From NCBI GenBank assembly GCA_963716235.1, contig CAVQTE010000001.1, positions 1-64,000 of the forward strand: a stretch of 64,000 nucleotides of DNA, given 5' to 3'. Positions within the stretch are counted from its first letter, which is position 1. Each line of letters begins with the position of its first letter. A model generated the notes under the pieces. That model made no database searches. It had not been told where the DNA came from and worked only from the letters and a program-made list of their open reading frames with translations. Source of the DNA: Sva-07 sp963716235 (GTDB lineage: Bacteria > Actinomycetota > Acidimicrobiia > Acidimicrobiales > Ilumatobacteraceae). Made by a program: the position numbers and the translations under genes. Of this stretch, positions 44,679 to 54,351 are shown in pieces.

Positions 44679-46173
44679 CGAGCACCTCACCAGGCAGCGT
44701 GGCGATGTCGCCGCATCCCATCGAGATGCACACGTCACCGGCTCGCACCTCGCCCGACAGGAACGTGACGAGATCATCGCGCCGCGGGAGCCACACCACC
44801 CGGAGTTCCGGATGGGCCTCGGTCACGGCGTTCACGATCAGCTTGCCGGTGACACCGGGGATCGGGACGGTCCCGGACGGGTAGATGTCGGTCAGGACCA
44901 CGACGTCGGCGTTGGTGAATGCGTGCGCGTACTCGTGCCACATCTCGGCAATGCGGTTGTACCGGTTCGGCTGGAATACGCCGATCACGCGCTGCCAGCC
45001 GTCGCCGCTGGCGCGGGCCGCGGCCAGCACGGCGTCGATCTCGGTCGGGAGGTGCGCATAGTCGTCGACGAACGTGGCGTTGCCGTCGCTCCCCCTGACG
45101 TCGAATCGACGCGCGACACCACCGAATCGGCCGAGCGCGGACGCGATGTCGTCGAACGCGACGCCGAGTTCGAGCGCCATGGCCACGACCCCCGTGGCAT
45201 TCGCGACGTTGTGCAGTCCTCGCAGCGGGAGCGCGATCTCGCCGACCCGCTCGTGCGTTCCGGTGGAACCTCGCTGCTCGATCGTGAAGGTGAACGCACC
45301 CGCCGTCGCCACGACATCGACGGCACGGACATCGCATGCCGCCGAGAGCCCATACGTGACGGCACCGTGGCGGGCAGCGAGTGCCACGCACACATCATCG
45401 TCGCCGCACACCACCTTCGGACCAGGGACCTGGGCCAGGTACTGGTCGAAGCTGTCGATGATCCCGTCGTACGAGCCGTAGTGGTCGAGATGGTCGATCT
45501 CGACGTTGGTGAGAATCGTGCCGTGCAGCGGCAGTTCGAGATGGGTGCCGTCGCTCTCGTCGGCCTCGACGACCAACCATCTGCCCGAGGTCCACTGTGC
45601 CCCTGTTCCCACATCAGTGACGTCACCGCCCACGATGAAACTCGGGCGCAGTCCGGCGCCTGCGAGCACCAGCATCAACATCGACGTCGTCGTGGTCTTG
45701 CCATGCGTCCCGGCAACCGCAATGGAGTCGGCCTGGGCGCAGATCGACGACAGCATGCCGGCCCTCGTCAACACTCGGACGCCGGTACGCCGGGCTTCGT
45801 CGAGTTCGATGTTGCGGTCAGGGATCGCCGTGGAGGCTGTCACGGCGTCAACACCGTGCACGAGGGCACGATCGTGGCCGAGGTGCACATCGACGTGTGC
45901 TGCGCGCACACGTTCCAGCACCGGATGATCCCGCAGGTCCGAACCCGAGACACGGTGGCCCATCTCGGCGAGCGCAATCGCCACGGCGCTCATGCCCGGG
46001 CCGCCGACGCCCACCACGTGGAGACGATGCGGGATCGCGAGATCGAGCGGCGGGAGCGGGACCGAGGCACCCGGAACCAGCCGGGCGCGAAGTCGATCCA
46101 CCGCCCCCACGCGCAGCGACTCGAACGGCGGCGCGACACCAGCGCGGGCAGAGACGGAGACGAGGGACGTCAC
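44662..46173 (-). CDS. murC: UDP-N-acetylmuramate-L-alanine ligase
   Basis: MurC adds L-alanine to UDP-MurNAc. The 503-residue Mur ligase has the ATP loop AVAGTHGKTTTTSML, the N-terminal dinucleotide-like VVGVGGPGMSAVAIALAEMG, NVEIDHLDHYGSYDGI, and the C-terminal FVDDYAHLPTEIDAVLAAARA. The GTG at 46173 overlaps the murG stop (GTGA). A long upstream in-frame stretch has no homology and is excluded. Confidence 0.96.
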   Translation of the reverse strand: MTSLVSVSARAGVAPPFESLRVGAVDRLRARLVPGASVPLPPLDLAIPHRLHVVGVGGPGMSAVAIALAEMGHRVSGSDLRDHPVLERVRAAHVDVHLGHDRALVHGVDAVTASTAIPDRNIELDEARRTGVRVLTRAGMLSSICAQADSIAVAGTHGKTTTTSMLMLVLAGAGLRPSFIVGGDVTDVGTGAQWTSGRWLVVEADESDGTHLELPLHGTILTNVEIDHLDHYGSYDGIIDSFDQYLAQVPGPKVVCGDDDVCVALAARHGAVTYGLSAACDVRAVDVVATAGAFTFTIEQRGSTGTHERVGEIALPLRGLHNVANATGVVAMALELGVAFDDIASALGRFGGVARRFDVRGSDGNATFVDDYAHLPTEIDAVLAAARASGDGWQRVIGVFQPNRYNRIAEMWHEYAHAFTNADVVVLTDIYPSGTVPIPGVTGKLIVNAVTEAHPELRVVWLPRRDDLVTFLSGEVRAGDVCISMGCGDIATLPGEVLDARRR

Positions 46174-47282
46174 GATGCAGCAGATGTTACGGCGACGCGC
46201 TCGATCAGTTCCGCCAATGCACCTGATCGGCTGATCGCTCCGCGTCGGCGGGCCGCGGCTGACAGCTCGCTGCATCTCGATGGATCGCCGCGAAGGGCGT
46301 CGATCTGCTCGCCGAGACGTCCGAGATCGCTCTCGGCCAGCAGGACAGCGCCGTCGACCTCGCTGAGCCAGCGGACGTTGTCGGTCTGATGGTCATCGGC
46401 CGCGTCCGCCCAGGGCACCAGGATCGCGGGCGTCCCGGTGACGGCGACCTCGTGCACGGTGCTCGCTCCGCCGCGCCCGATGAGCAGGTCGCATCCGGCA
46501 TACACCGCATCCATCGCGGACTCGTACGCGACGACCTGGTGCAGCACGCCGTTGCTCCCATCGCCCACTGTCTCGACGTTCGCGGCGAAGCGCTCGCCGG
46601 CCACTTGTCGAACCGCCAGCGACCGGTCGTCACGGTGAACCTGCAGGTAGTCGGCAACTGCTGCGTTCAGCACTCCTGAACCCAGAGAGCCGCCCATGAC
46701 GGCCACGAGGAACCGATCGTCGGCGATTCCGAACGACGCACGTGCCGCCGACCGCTGCGGGCCGGACCGCTCGACATCGAGGATGACCCGGCGAACAGGC
46801 GCCCCGGTCAGTTCCGCCCGCGGGAGCGGCGAGTTCTCGAATGCAACGGCACATGCTGCGGCTCGTCGGGCAGCGAGTCGGCTGGCACGTCCGGGCGTGC
46901 GGTCGTACGACACCACCACGACCGGGATGTCCAACCGGCGCGCGGCGAACACCGCCGGCATGCTGGCGTATCCCCCGACCGACACCACGACCTCAGGCGC
47001 CCACCGGCGCAACAGCGTGGTCGCCCGCCGCGTCGCACTGATCATCTTCGTGACGAACGCGAGGTTCTCTCGCGTGATGCGGCGTTGGAACCCGACGACG
47101 TCGAGGAAGTCGTGCGGGTATGGCGTCCCGGGGAGCAGGCGGGTCTCGATACCTCGCTGGGCGCCGACGTATCGGATGCTCGTCGCGTCATGACCGCCAG
47201 CCACGAGCGCATCGGCCACGGCCAGCGCGGGCAGGACGTGGCCCGACGTTCCGCCACCGGTGACAACGGCGAACACACTCAT
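46170..47282 (-). CDS. murG: UDP-GlcNAc:lipid I N-acetylglucosaminyltransferase MurG
   Basis: MurG makes lipid II on the cytosolic membrane face. The 370-residue GT-B protein begins SVFAVVTGGGTSGHVLPALAVADAL, has PEVVVSVGGYASMPAVFAA, and the UDP-GlcNAc site GCDLLIGRGGASTVHEVAVTGTPAILVPW. The acceptor-side HEQN motif found in most MurG reads SYDRTPGRASRLAARRA here, an unusual replacement. The ATG at 47282 is two bases after the ftsW stop. Confidence 0.94.
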   Translation of the reverse strand: MSVFAVVTGGGTSGHVLPALAVADALVAGGHDATSIRYVGAQRGIETRLLPGTPYPHDFLDVVGFQRRITRENLAFVTKMISATRRATTLLRRWAPEVVVSVGGYASMPAVFAARRLDIPVVVVSYDRTPGRASRLAARRAAACAVAFENSPLPRAELTGAPVRRVILDVERSGPQRSAARASFGIADDRFLVAVMGGSLGSGVLNAAVADYLQVHRDDRSLAVRQVAGERFAANVETVGDGSNGVLHQVVAYESAMDAVYAGCDLLIGRGGASTVHEVAVTGTPAILVPWADAADDHQTDNVRWLSEVDGAVLLAESDLGRLGEQIDALRGDPSRCSELSAAARRRGAISRSGALAELIERVAVTSAAS

Positions 47283-47284
47283 GC

Positions 47285-48562
47285 TCAGCCCTCGGGGCGA
47301 GATGGCGAGTTGACGCGCCTGGCGACGCTCAACAGCAGGCCGGCTGCAATCATGCTGACGAACAACGAGCTGCCGCCCGCCGAGAAGAACGGCAATGTCA
47401 GCCCGGTCACCGGCATCAGGCCGGTGACGCCGCCGAGATTGACGATTGCCTGGACGCCGAACCATGCAGCCAAACCGCCGGCCAGCAACATCCCGAACCG
47501 ATCGGTCGTGGCGAGGGCGACCTGGATGCCCAGTCCGACGAGCATCACGAATCCACCGATGACCGCAATGGTGCCCACGAGGCCCAGTTCGTCGGCGATG
47601 ACCGCAAAGATGAAGTCGCTGTGGGCATAGGGCAGGTACCCCAGCTTGCCGTTGCTCCCACCGATCCCGGACCCGGACAGTCCGCCCGACGCCATGCTCA
47701 AGAAGCCCTGATAGGTCTGATAGGCGAGGTGATCCTTCTCTTCCGACACGTTCATGAAGGCGGTGAACCGGTCGAGTCGGCGAGGACTCGACACGACGAA
47801 CAGCAGCGCTGCGCCCACGGCGCCGGCCACCATGACGGCCAACGGCGTCGCCGGGACTCCGGCGATCCAGGCCACGCCGAACACGATCGCACCGAGCACG
47901 ACGGCTGATCCGAGGTCGCCCTGAGCCAGACACAGGCCCGCTCCGACCATCGCCAACACACCGAGTGGGACGAGCGTCGAGTGACGGTCGGCGAGGGCGT
48001 CGCGTCGACGTGTGAGCAGATCGGCAGCCAGCACGATCACCACGAGTTTGAGGAACTCCGACGGCTGCAGGCTGAGCGGACCGAGACGCACCCAGGAGTG
48101 GGCCCCGTTCACGCTGGCACCGATGCCGGGAGCGAACGGCGCCGCCATGGCGGCGGCCGACAACAGCCCCAGCGGAATCACGAACCTACGCCACGACCGG
48201 TAGGGGATCCGGGCGACGACGACGAGACCGACCAGCCCGATGGCAGCCCACATCGCCTGCTTGGCGAACACCCGGTACGGCGAGTGCCCGAGGTTGGCTT
48301 CGGTGACGGCGGATGCCGACAGCACCATCACGAGACCGAGCATCACGAGCACCGTGACCACGCCTGCAATGGCGTAGTAGGTACCCGGCGGCGGACCGAG
48401 CACTTCTCGGGCGCCGACCACCCGGGGAGCGCGACGATCGGCGGCCGGCACGGTCCGACGCTCGTTGGCGCCTCGTGGCGGTCGACGTTGCGGGTTCTCG
48501 CTCCCTTGGATGCGGTCGAGTGCCGCTCGGCGCCGGTCGGCAACGGTCAACGTGCTGGACAT
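47285..48562 (-). CDS. ftsW: SEDS peptidoglycan glycosyltransferase FtsW
   Basis: FtsW polymerises lipid II at the septum with FtsI. The 425-residue polytopic protein has about ten transmembrane helices and the SEDS signature PLSLQPSEFLKLVVIV, GLCLAQGDLGSA, and the GSNGKLGYLPYAHSDFIFAVIADELG block. The ATG at 48562 is preceded by GGAG and lies in a different frame from the murD end, overlapping it by 16 bases. An apparent single 871-residue protein arises only because murD carries an extra base. Confidence 0.96.
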   Translation of the reverse strand: MSSTLTVADRRRAALDRIQGSENPQRRPPRGANERRTVPAADRRAPRVVGAREVLGPPPGTYYAIAGVVTVLVMLGLVMVLSASAVTEANLGHSPYRVFAKQAMWAAIGLVGLVVVARIPYRSWRRFVIPLGLLSAAAMAAPFAPGIGASVNGAHSWVRLGPLSLQPSEFLKLVVIVLAADLLTRRRDALADRHSTLVPLGVLAMVGAGLCLAQGDLGSAVVLGAIVFGVAWIAGVPATPLAVMVAGAVGAALLFVVSSPRRLDRFTAFMNVSEEKDHLAYQTYQGFLSMASGGLSGSGIGGSNGKLGYLPYAHSDFIFAVIADELGLVGTIAVIGGFVMLVGLGIQVALATTDRFGMLLAGGLAAWFGVQAIVNLGGVTGLMPVTGLTLPFFSAGGSSLFVSMIAAGLLLSVARRVNSPSRPEG

Positions 48563-49900
48563 GCGTGCTCCTCGTGGGGGATGTTCGTGACGAGCGTTCG
48601 GAAGTGTTCGCCACGGTGTTCGAAGTTGCGGTACTGATCGAAGCTGGCACACCCCGGCGACAACAGCACCGTGGATCCCGGGACGGGCGATGGTCCGTGC
48701 CAGCTCGACGGCGGCGGCCATGTCGTCGACGACATCACGACGCGCCACCCCCTCGAACGCTGCAACGATTGCCGGCGCCGTCGCCCCGAGCGCGATGACA
48801 GCGTCGACGTGGCTGCGATCGGCCGCCATGGATGACAGATCGACGTGTTTGTCGTACCCGCCCGCGATGAGCACGATGTGATCGAACGATCGAATCGCTG
48901 CGCCAGCGGCGTGCGGCGTGGTCGCCTTCGAGTCGTTGAACCACGCCACGTCGTTCCATGTTCCGACGTGCTCGAGGCGATGGGGCGGCCCGGTGAACGA
49001 TGCGAGTGCAACGGCGACGGCCGATCCATCGACGAGCCCGGTCTCCAACACCAGTGCGGATGCAGCCAGTGCGTTGGTGATGTCGTGAGGCAGGCTTCGG
49101 CGCATCGCCTCGATCGCAACGATGTCGCCTCCCGGCCCGCGCAACGATCCACCGGCCAGGTGGTAGTCGGCACCACTCGCCCCGAACGTCACGTGTCGGC
49201 CGGGGGCCGCGACGAGGCGACGCATGACCGCCTCGTCGTCGACGAAGCCGACGGCGACGTCGTTCGGTCGCTGGTTCGCGTAGACCTGCGCCTTGGCGAG
49301 TTCGTAGGACGACATCGAACGATGCCAGTTCAGGTGGTCGGGAGCGAGATTCAACCAGGCTGCGCCATCGGCACGGAACGACGGTGTCCAAGCCAGACGG
49401 AAGCTGGTCGCCTCCACGACGAAGGCGTCGAGATCCAACGCGATGGCGTCGACGAGCGGTGTGTCGGTGTTGCCGGCGTCGATCGTGCGCAGCCCACCGG
49501 CGCGAAGCATCTCGACGGCGAGCAGCGTCGTGGTCGTCTTGCCGTCGGTGCCGGTGATCGCCAGCATCGGGCGCGCTCCCCCGCTGCGTTGCTGCTCCCA
49601 TCGGTAGGCCAGTTCGATCTCCGACACGAGTTCCACGCCCACCGTCTGCGCCGTGGTGACGACATCGTGGGTCTCGGGAACGCCGGGTGCCGGACTCACC
49701 AGATCACACGATCGGATCAGCCCGTCGAGTTCGGAACCGATCGGCCGCTCGATGATCTGCACGTCGAGCTCCTGCGCCAGTTGGCGACGCTCGGCGGTGA
49801 CCTCGTCGTCGGCAACGACGACCTCGATGTCATGGCGTTGTAGTGCTCGCACGGTGGCGGCCCCCGCTACTGCGAGGCCGTACACGAGCGCGCGTGTCAC
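48547..49900 (-). CDS. murD: UDP-N-acetylmuramoyl-L-alanine:D-glutamate ligase (frameshifted)
   Basis: MurD adds D-glutamate to UDP-MurNAc-L-Ala. From the GTG at 49900, about 407 residues in frame carry the N-terminal YGLAVAGAATVRALQ, the ATP loop MLAITGTDGKTTTTLLAVEML, and WFNDSKATTPHAAGAAI. After ARPG the frame diverges. The expected MurD C-terminus, STVLLSPGCASFDQYRNFEHRGEHFRTLV, is intact one frame away; dropping the A at about 48677 (GGGATCC to GGGTCC) restores it, and the gene then stops at 48547. The restored length is about 450 residues, normal for MurD. The GTG overlaps the mraY stop. Confidence 0.93.
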
Positions 49901-50949
49901 GATCCACCCGCCGTGATGTCGGTGAAGTCACCGATGAAGATGGCCAACGCGGTGGCGACGCAGATCGCCGAGATCAGCCAGAAACGGATGATGACCGTGG
50001 TCTCGGGCCAACCGACGAGTTCGAAGTGATGATGGATGGGCGACATGCGGAAAAGCCGTTTCTTGCGGCCCGAAGCCTTGAACACGCCCATCTGGATGGC
50101 GACGGAGCCCGCCTCCATGACGTTGATGCCACAGATCAACACGAGCAGCAGCGTCGTGTTCAGCGTCAGGGCGCAAAACGCCAGCGCGGCGCCGAGGGCC
50201 AGAGCCCCGACGTCACCCATGATGATCCGCGCAGGAGCTGCGTTCCACCAGAGGAACCCGAGGCAGCCGCCGGCAAAGGCCGCAGCGAAGACGCCCATGT
50301 CGAGCGGGTTGACGACCGTGCCGTAGATGTCGGGGTTTCGGAACGCCCAGTACGCGATGATCGTGAAGGCTCCGAATCCCATGAGCGCCGAGCCCGAGGC
50401 GAGACCGTCGAGCCCATCGGTGACGTTCACCGCATTCGTCGTCGCCCAGATGATCATGCCCGCCCAGATCACCCACACCGCTGTGGGGACCTCGAGCCCG
50501 ACGTCGCCCCTCGTGATGTTGATCGTCTCGGAGATGCCCGTCGCCACGACGAGCCACCAGGCCATCAGGATGCTGGCGATCATGGTGATGTAGTTCTTCT
50601 GCTTCCAGAAGATGCCTCGGTTGTGCCGCTTGCGGACCTTGATGAAGTCGTCGAGGAATCCCATCAGCGCCATGAACAGCACGCCGACCCAGACGATCAT
50701 CGACTGGTCCGAGAACGCGAGTCCTCGACGGAGGTGGGCGACGAGCCAGCCGACGAAGGCGGCGACGACGATGGCGATGCCTCCCATCGTCGGGGTGCCC
50801 TGCTTGTGCATGTGATGTTCGGGCCCGTGATCCTCCTTGCCGAGGATCGGCTGACCATGTCCATGTGTGCGGAAGAATGCGATCAGCCAGCGGGTGCCGA
50901 ACAGCGACACCAGCATGGCGCTGGCGCCGGCGAGCATGATGGCGATCAT
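49897..50949 (-). CDS. mraY: phospho-N-acetylmuramoyl-pentapeptide-transferase
   Basis: MraY moves phospho-MurNAc-pentapeptide to undecaprenyl phosphate to form lipid I. The 350-residue protein has ten or so transmembrane helices, the cytosolic loops GTPTMGGIAI, the catalytic Asp motif MGFLDDFIKVRKRHNRG, NAVNVTDGLDGLASG and MSPIHHHFELVGW. The ATG overlaps the murE stop by four bases (ATGA). Normally murF lies between murE and mraY; here it does not. Confidence 0.97.
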   Translation of the reverse strand: MIAIMLAGASAMLVSLFGTRWLIAFFRTHGHGQPILGKEDHGPEHHMHKQGTPTMGGIAIVVAAFVGWLVAHLRRGLAFSDQSMIVWVGVLFMALMGFLDDFIKVRKRHNRGIFWKQKNYITMIASILMAWWLVVATGISETINITRGDVGLEVPTAVWVIWAGMIIWATTNAVNVTDGLDGLASGSALMGFGAFTIIAYWAFRNPDIYGTVVNPLDMGVFAAAFAGGCLGFLWWNAAPARIIMGDVGALALGAALAFCALTLNTTLLLVLICGINVMEAGSVAIQMGVFKASGRKKRLFRMSPIHHHFELVGWPETTVIIRFWLISAICVATALAIFIGDFTDITAGGS

Positions 50950-52361
50950 GCCAACGCCTCCAGGATGTCGATGGCCACTTGGACGTCGTCGAAGTCGACC
51001 GTTCGGTCGGCGTACTCCTGGGTGCGTTCGTGACCCTTTCCGGCGATCACGACGACATCACCTTCCCGGGCGGACTCGAGGGCGGTCCGGATGGCCGATC
51101 GACGGTCGGGGTCAGTCACGACTCGGGCACGGTAGTCGGCTGCGACTCCATCGATGATGTCATCGATGATCGCGGTCGGCTCCTCGCTGCGGGGGTTGTC
51201 CGACGTCACGACGACCCGATCGGCGAGTTCGGCAGCTGTCCGACCCATCTCGGGTCGCTTGGGCCGGTCGCGCTCTCCGCCACATCCGAACACGACGACG
51301 ACCGAGTTCCCGTCGGCAACAGCGCGAGCCGAAGTGAGGATCTCGCCGAGTCCGTCCGGCGTGTGCGCGTAGTCGACCACGATCGTCAGGCCGAGGCGGT
51401 CGGCGGCCGGAGTCCTGACCAACTGGAACCGGCCGGGGACCACAGCCACCGATCGCAGCGCGGCCGCCGCGATGGCCGGCTCGACACCGAGCTCGACTGC
51501 GGTCGTCAGGGCGATCAGCGAGTTGGACACGTTGAAACGACCACCGATGGGAACCTCGACCTCGAGGCCGTTCCAGCGGTACCGGTGCGACGCCGCGTCG
51601 ACGTACACCTCGCCGAGGTCGTCGGTCGACACCGCAACCACTCGGAACTCCGGATCCTCCACCGTGTCGGCGAGCAGGCGGCCGTGGGGATCGTCGACGT
51701 TGATGACGCCGAGCCGGGAGAATGAGGGCGAGAACAGCCGGGCCTTGGCGCGGAAGTACTCCTCCTGCGAGCCGTGAAGATCGAGATGATCGTGGCCCAG
51801 GTTGGTGAACACGACCGCATCGAATTCGGTGCCGTCGACTCGGTGGAGAGCAAGCGCATGTGACGACACCTCGAGCACTGCGGCGTCACAGCCGTCATCG
51901 AGGAAGCCCCGCAACGTCCGTTGCAGGTCCGCTGCTTCGGGCGTGGTCCGCGGACCGTGCAGCGTTCCGACGACCCCGGTCGCCCGTCCACTCCGGTTGA
52001 AGATCGCCTCGAGGAACTGTGCCGTGGTCGTCTTGCCGTTCGTCCCGGTGATCCCGACCGTCGTCAGTGAACGACTTGGATGACCAGCCAGCAACGCAGC
52101 GATCGGGCCGACCCGAACACGAGTGTCGTCGACCACGATCTGGGCAACCGGCGCATCGACGAGATGATCGACCAACAGCGCCACGGCGCCGTCGCCGACG
52201 GCCTGGTCCGCGAAGTCGTGTCCGTCGAACGACGTGCCGCGCAGGCAGACGTACAACGAGCCCGGCGTGACCCGACGCGAATCGTCGACGACATCGGTGA
52301 CCACGATCCCCCTGCCGAGCAGGTCCTCCACCTGCTGGATGCCGGACGGATCGCCGACCAC
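50946..52361 (-). CDS. murE: UDP-MurNAc-L-Ala-D-Glu:meso-diaminopimelate ligase
   Basis: MurE adds the third stem amino acid. The 471-residue Mur ligase has the GITGTNGKTTTAQFL ATP loop, LEVSSHALALHRV, VDYAHTPDGL and DNPRSEEPTAIIDDI. The DNPRxE-type motif is the meso-diaminopimelate-specific form, so the wall is inferred to be DAP-type. The GTG at 52361 lies one base after the ftsI stop. Confidence 0.96.
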   Translation of the reverse strand: MVGDPSGIQQVEDLLGRGIVVTDVVDDSRRVTPGSLYVCLRGTSFDGHDFADQAVGDGAVALLVDHLVDAPVAQIVVDDTRVRVGPIAALLAGHPSRSLTTVGITGTNGKTTTAQFLEAIFNRSGRATGVVGTLHGPRTTPEAADLQRTLRGFLDDGCDAAVLEVSSHALALHRVDGTEFDAVVFTNLGHDHLDLHGSQEEYFRAKARLFSPSFSRLGVINVDDPHGRLLADTVEDPEFRVVAVSTDDLGEVYVDAASHRYRWNGLEVEVPIGGRFNVSNSLIALTTAVELGVEPAIAAAALRSVAVVPGRFQLVRTPAADRLGLTIVVDYAHTPDGLGEILTSARAVADGNSVVVVFGCGGERDRPKRPEMGRTAAELADRVVVTSDNPRSEEPTAIIDDIIDGVAADYRARVVTDPDRRSAIRTALESAREGDVVVIAGKGHERTQEYADRTVDFDDVQVAIDILEALA

Positions 52362-52362
52362 G

Positions 52363-54306
52363 TCAGCCGGCCTCGCAGTTGGGTGCGCCGGGATTCGGCG
52401 CGATGCCCAACTCGTGGATCAGTGTCGGCGCGAGTTCGGCGAACACCGGCGCGGCCGCGGTGCCACCGAACCTGTCGTCCGTGCCTGCAGGTGGCTCGTC
52501 GACCGACACGAGCACCGTCACCTGCGGATCATCGGCCGGGAAGAAGCCGACGAAGCTCGCGTAGTAGATGCGATCACCGTTGTCGTCGAAGTAGGTGCCG
52601 TTGTCGGCCACCTTGAACGCTGTGCCGGTCTTCCCAGCAATCGACAGCCCGTCGACCTGGGCCCGTGTGGCGGTGCCGGTGCACACCACGTTGCGCATCA
52701 TCTCGGTCGTCTGCACTGCCGCCTGTTCGGACACGACGCGATGTTCCGGCGATGGCGGAGTGTCGGTAACCGTTCCGTCGGGTCCGACCGTCGACTTGAC
52801 CAGTTTCGGCGCGACGTACACACCGTCGTTGGCGATCGTGTTGATCGCTGCCACGAGCTGCAACGACGTGCTGGCGACGCCCTGGCCGTAGGCGACCGTG
52901 ACTCGTTCGGAGCCCCACAGGTCGTCGGCCTGCTTGAGGATGCCGGTCGATTCGCCGGGGAAGTCGAGTTCGGTCCTCTGGCCGAGTCCGAAGGCGGCCA
53001 TGTAGTCGCGATGGCGCCAGCGACCCATCTCCTGTTGCACCATGATCGTGCCGATGTTCGACGACTCGGTGAGAATCTGCGAGACCGACAACCACTCGTC
53101 GGGATGCTGATGGGAGTCCGTCAGGAGATCGTCGTAGTACTGCTTGCGCCACGGCACGAGATACGACGTCTCGGGTGTGACGAGTCCGTCGCTGAGTGCA
53201 CTCGCGACCGTGATGACCTTGGCCACCGATCCCGGCTCGTAGGCATCGACGGCGGCGTAGTTGCCGGATGTGACCTCGTAGGCGCCGCTCTCGTCGTTCT
53301 GGCGGACCGAGGCCATCGAGTAGATCTCGCCGGTGTCGGTGTCGACCACGATCGCCGTCGCGCCGCGTGCACCGATCTCGGAAACCTTCTCGAGCAGCAC
53401 CTGTTCGGTCGAGTACTGGATGGAGCGGTCGAGCGTGAGGACGAGATCGTTCCCGGACACCGGCTGCGCCGTGACCGTCTCCGAGCCAGGGATCGAGCGT
53501 CCGTTCGGCGCCACCTCGCGGCGCAACTGGCCACCGGTTCCGGTCAGGATGCCGTCGTACTGCAGCTCCAGACCGGAGATCCCGACGCCATCGATGTTGG
53601 TGCTGCCGATGATGCTCCGGCCGGTGTCGCCACCGGGCATCTCGCGGCGGCTCTCGCGGTCGACGTTGACCCCGGCGAGGCGCATCGCCGAGATCTGGTC
53701 GCCCACCTCTGCGTCGGCCTGGCGCTGGACGAACATGAACCCGCGATCCTTTGCGGCGATCTCGGCGAGCAGCTCGTTGACCCTGTCGTCGGACAACCCG
53801 AGGAGGTCGTCGAGCATCTGCACGGTTGCGGGACCGTTCTCGATGAGCTTGGGGTTGATCGACACCGTGACCGCCGGGACCGACATCGCGAGTTCGTTGC
53901 CGTACCGATCGAAGACCGTTCCTCGCTGGCCGGGCAGCTCGACCGAGCGGGTCCACTGGTCGGTCGCCGCCGAACGCAGGGTCTCGGCCTCGGCGGTCTG
54001 GAGAAACGCCACTCGCACGACGATGCCGACCATGATCGCGGTCACGACGACGAGCGCAAGGATCAGTCGACGCCGCGGAGATCCGACACGGAATCGGGAG
54101 CGCGGGCGTGGGTGCGGTGCGCGCACACGCCGACGTGCGGTCGCCCGCGTTCGTGGCATCGGCGCGCGGTGGCCAGTGGTGCGGTGGCGTTGTGTTGGGG
54201 ACTCTGCGGTCTTCTTCGTGGGTGCCAGGCGCGCCGGGTGCCACTCGGGCCGCGGCAGTCGACACCGAACGTGTTGACGCGCCTCGGGATGTCGCAGGGG
54301 CGCCAT
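52363..54306 (-). CDS. ftsI: septal peptidoglycan transpeptidase FtsI (class B PBP)
   Basis: FtsI crosslinks septal peptidoglycan. The 647-residue protein has a basic cytosolic N-terminus, one transmembrane helix (LILALVVVTAIMVGIVV), a PBP dimerisation domain (RGTVFDRYGNELA) and the transpeptidase motifs EPGSVAKVIT (SxxK), ESSNIGTI (SxN) and AGKTGTAFKV (KTG). The N-terminal start is uncertain: the ATG at 54306 is chosen, but a GTG at 54355 overlapping the ftsL stop opens another frame into the same region and may be the true start if another single-base error is present. Confidence 0.94.
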   Translation of the reverse strand: MAPLRHPEARQHVRCRLPRPEWHPARLAPTKKTAESPTQRHRTTGHRAPMPRTRATARRRVRAPHPRPRSRFRVGSPRRRLILALVVVTAIMVGIVVRVAFLQTAEAETLRSAATDQWTRSVELPGQRGTVFDRYGNELAMSVPAVTVSINPKLIENGPATVQMLDDLLGLSDDRVNELLAEIAAKDRGFMFVQRQADAEVGDQISAMRLAGVNVDRESRREMPGGDTGRSIIGSTNIDGVGISGLELQYDGILTGTGGQLRREVAPNGRSIPGSETVTAQPVSGNDLVLTLDRSIQYSTEQVLLEKVSEIGARGATAIVVDTDTGEIYSMASVRQNDESGAYEVTSGNYAAVDAYEPGSVAKVITVASALSDGLVTPETSYLVPWRKQYYDDLLTDSHQHPDEWLSVSQILTESSNIGTIMVQQEMGRWRHRDYMAAFGLGQRTELDFPGESTGILKQADDLWGSERVTVAYGQGVASTSLQLVAAINTIANDGVYVAPKLVKSTVGPDGTVTDTPPSPEHRVVSEQAAVQTTEMMRNVVCTGTATRAQVDGLSIAGKTGTAFKVADNGTYFDDNGDRIYYASFVGFFPADDPQVTVLVSVDEPPAGTDDRFGGTAAAPVFAELAPTLIHELGIAPNPGAPNCEAG

Positions 54307-54351
54307 GGCGACGTTGTCCGGTGGTTGCGTGGGTGCGTGTCGACGTCGGTT

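Noticed and set aside
47285..49900. A MurD-FtsW fusion protein
   Set aside because: MurD's own C-terminus is intact in the adjacent frame and ftsW has its own start, so one extra base explains it.
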